Shown here: piece after piece, positions 6,850 through 8,113 of the stretch
Position numbering within the stretch: position 1 is the first letter of the stretch
How the letters are laid out: every line of letters starts with the position of its first letter
Origin: an uncultured Trueperaceae bacterium
GTDB taxonomy: Bacteria > Deinococcota > Deinococci > Deinococcales > Trueperaceae
Assembly (NCBI GenBank): GCA_937907415.1
Contig: CALCHY010000196.1
Coordinates: 1 to 8,113 of the forward strand
DNA length: 8,113 bases
Direction of reading: 5' to 3'
Program-made: the position numbers and the translations under genes
The notes under the pieces: generated by a model
Told to the model about the DNA's origin: nothing
Databases searched by the model: none
What the model saw: only the letters and a program-made list of their open reading frames with translations

Positions 6850-8113
6850 GTGAAGCTTCAGTTCAAGGTTCAGAAGTATCAGACCGATGCTGTTGACGCG
6901 GTGGTCGGGGTGTTTGAGGGTCAACCCCGGACCGACGGAATTTCCTACCAGATTGATCCCGGTCGCGTGAGGATAAACACGAGCGCAGCATTGTTTTCGG
7001 ACTCTGGTCTGCGAAATGCGGAGATCGCGCTTACGGGAATCCAACTTCTTGAGAACGTGCACGAAGTTCAGCGCTCAAGAAATTTGCCGCTGTCGCCTAG
7101 ATTGATTGATAGCAAGGCGGCCCCCGGCGCCCCGAACCTTGACGTGGAAATGGAGACGGGGACGGGAAAGACGTACGTCTATATTAAGACGATTCTGGAA
7201 CTGTATAGGCGCTATGGGTGGTCCAAATACATTGTCGTCGTTCCATCCATCGCAATCCGTGAGGGTGTAAAGAAGTCATTCGATATGACGGCTGAACATT
7301 TTCAGCAGCTTTACGGAACCAAGCCTCGATCCTTCATCTACAATTCCTCGCAATTGCACGAGGTGGAGCGGTTCAGTTCCGACCCCGGTGTGCAAGTGAT
7401 GATCATCAATATCCAAGCGTTTAATGCGACCGGTAAGGACAACCGCCGAATATACGACGAACTCGATGACTTCCAGTCTCGGCGCCCAATTGATGTCATT
7501 GCCGCGAATAGGCCAATCGTCATCATCGACGAACCGCAAAAGATTGGTGCGGCGAAGTCGCTTGAAGCGCTGTCGCGCTTCAATGCCCTTATGATGCTGC
7601 GCTACTCGGCTACGCACACGGTAGAGCACACGAAAGTACATCGGCTCGATGCTCTTGACGCGTACAACCAGAAGCTCGTAAAGAAGATCGCCGTTCGTGG
7701 AATCTCCGTCAAGGGCCTGGCCGGGTCTTCGGCCTACCTCTATCTAGACTCAATCCAGATTGCAGCTGGCGCTAAGCCGCGAGCCCGAGTCGAGATCGAG
7801 GTACAAGAGAAGAGCGGAATCAAGAGGCGAGTCAAGCGGCTGGATGTGGGTGCAAATTTGCACGATATTTCTGGCGGCCTCGAAGCGTACAAGGGCTTAT
7901 TCATAACGGAAATCGATGCGAGTCGCGACGTAATCGAACTGAGTGATGGCAGTGTAGTCCAGGTTGGTGACCTTACTGTCGATGTAACTATCGAGGCAAA
8001 GCGGCGAATCCAGATTCGTGAGGTTATCCGCGCCCATCTCGATAAAGAACGTGAGTTATTCACCCAGGGCATCAAGGTGCTCTCCTTGTTCTTCATCGAC
8101 GAAGTCGTCAAGT
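6850..8113 (+). CDS. res: Type III restriction enzyme Res subunit (helicase-nuclease), 3' partial
   Basis: The reading frame stays open to the window edge and gives 421 residues of a protein that is usually close to 1000 long. Res is the ATP-driven subunit that, bound to Mod, moves or slides along DNA and cuts unmethylated DNA. Visible SF2 motifs are Walker A METGTGKT (101-108), DEPQ (227-230), a typical type III Res form of motif II, and YSATH motif III (252-256). The region at 337-374 ([18 protein letters not shown] and onward) is also characteristic. The second RecA lobe and the C-terminal PD-(D/E)xK nuclease would lie beyond 8113. The start is chosen as GTG 6850 because it gives M-K-L-Q-F-K, the usual Res beginning. 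TTG at 6841, overlapping Mod's stop as TTGA, is the alternative; AAAGG at 6832-6836 lies 4 nt from the TTG and 13 nt from the GTG, so it does not settle the matter. The gene follows Mod directly, so the two are probably translationally coupled. Confidence 0.93.
   Translation, partial: MKLQFKVQKYQTDAVDAVVGVFEGQPRTDGISYQIDPGRVRINTSAALFSDSGLRNAEIALTGIQLLENVHEVQRSRNLPLSPRLIDSKAAPGAPNLDVEMETGTGKTYVYIKTILELYRRYGWSKYIVVVPSIAIREGVKKSFDMTAEHFQQLYGTKPRSFIYNSSQLHEVERFSSDPGVQVMIINIQAFNATGKDNRRIYDELDDFQSRRPIDVIAANRPIVIIDEPQKIGAAKSLEALSRFNALMMLRYSATHTVEHTKVHRLDALDAYNQKLVKKIAVRGISVKGLAGSSAYLYLDSIQIAAGAKPRARVEIEVQEKSGIKRRVKRLDVGANLHDISGGLEAYKGLFITEIDASRDVIELSDGSVVQVGDLTVDVTIEAKRRIQIREVIRAHLDKERELFTQGIKVLSLFFIDEVVK

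Overview
The window holds most of one defence operon on the + strand. About 0.9 kb of apparently non-coding DNA comes first. Then four tightly packed genes follow: a large helicase with a phospholipase-D-like N-terminus (918-4202), a DUF4391 protein (4205-4873), a type III DNA-methyltransferase Mod (4877-6844), and the first 420 or so residues of a type III restriction subunit Res (about 6850 to beyond 8113). Gene spacing is 2 nt, 3 nt, and then an overlap or a few nt, so the genes are almost certainly co-transcribed. Base composition is moderately GC-rich by eye, and three of the four genes start with TTG or GTG. This suggests a mid-to-high-GC bacterium, possibly an actinobacterium, but nothing in the window fixes the taxon.

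The 1-917 region contains no gene I can support. It carries a perfect 8-bp-arm palindrome (150-166), a strong intrinsic terminator (232-267), two exact copies and one relaxed copy of a GTCCCACAAGT-like motif (333-456), a weak hairpin (614-634) and a G-rich run (684-710). The most curious feature is that the palindrome recurs, 15 of 18 bases identical, exactly over the start codon of the helicase gene at 918-935. This could mean two operator copies, or a duplication left by an insertion of about 0.76 kb that separated the operon from its original start region.

Mod and Res form the core of a type III restriction-modification enzyme: Mod recognises and methylates DNA, and Res is the ATP-dependent motor-nuclease. 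The helicase and the DUF4391 protein are not part of textbook type III systems. The four-gene set looks like a 'restriction-like' anti-phage system. From memory, unverified, a system of this gene order has been described, so novelty lies in details (inactive-looking PLD motif, upstream duplication, non-AUG starts) rather than in the whole. The Res nuclease domain and anything after it lie outside the window.
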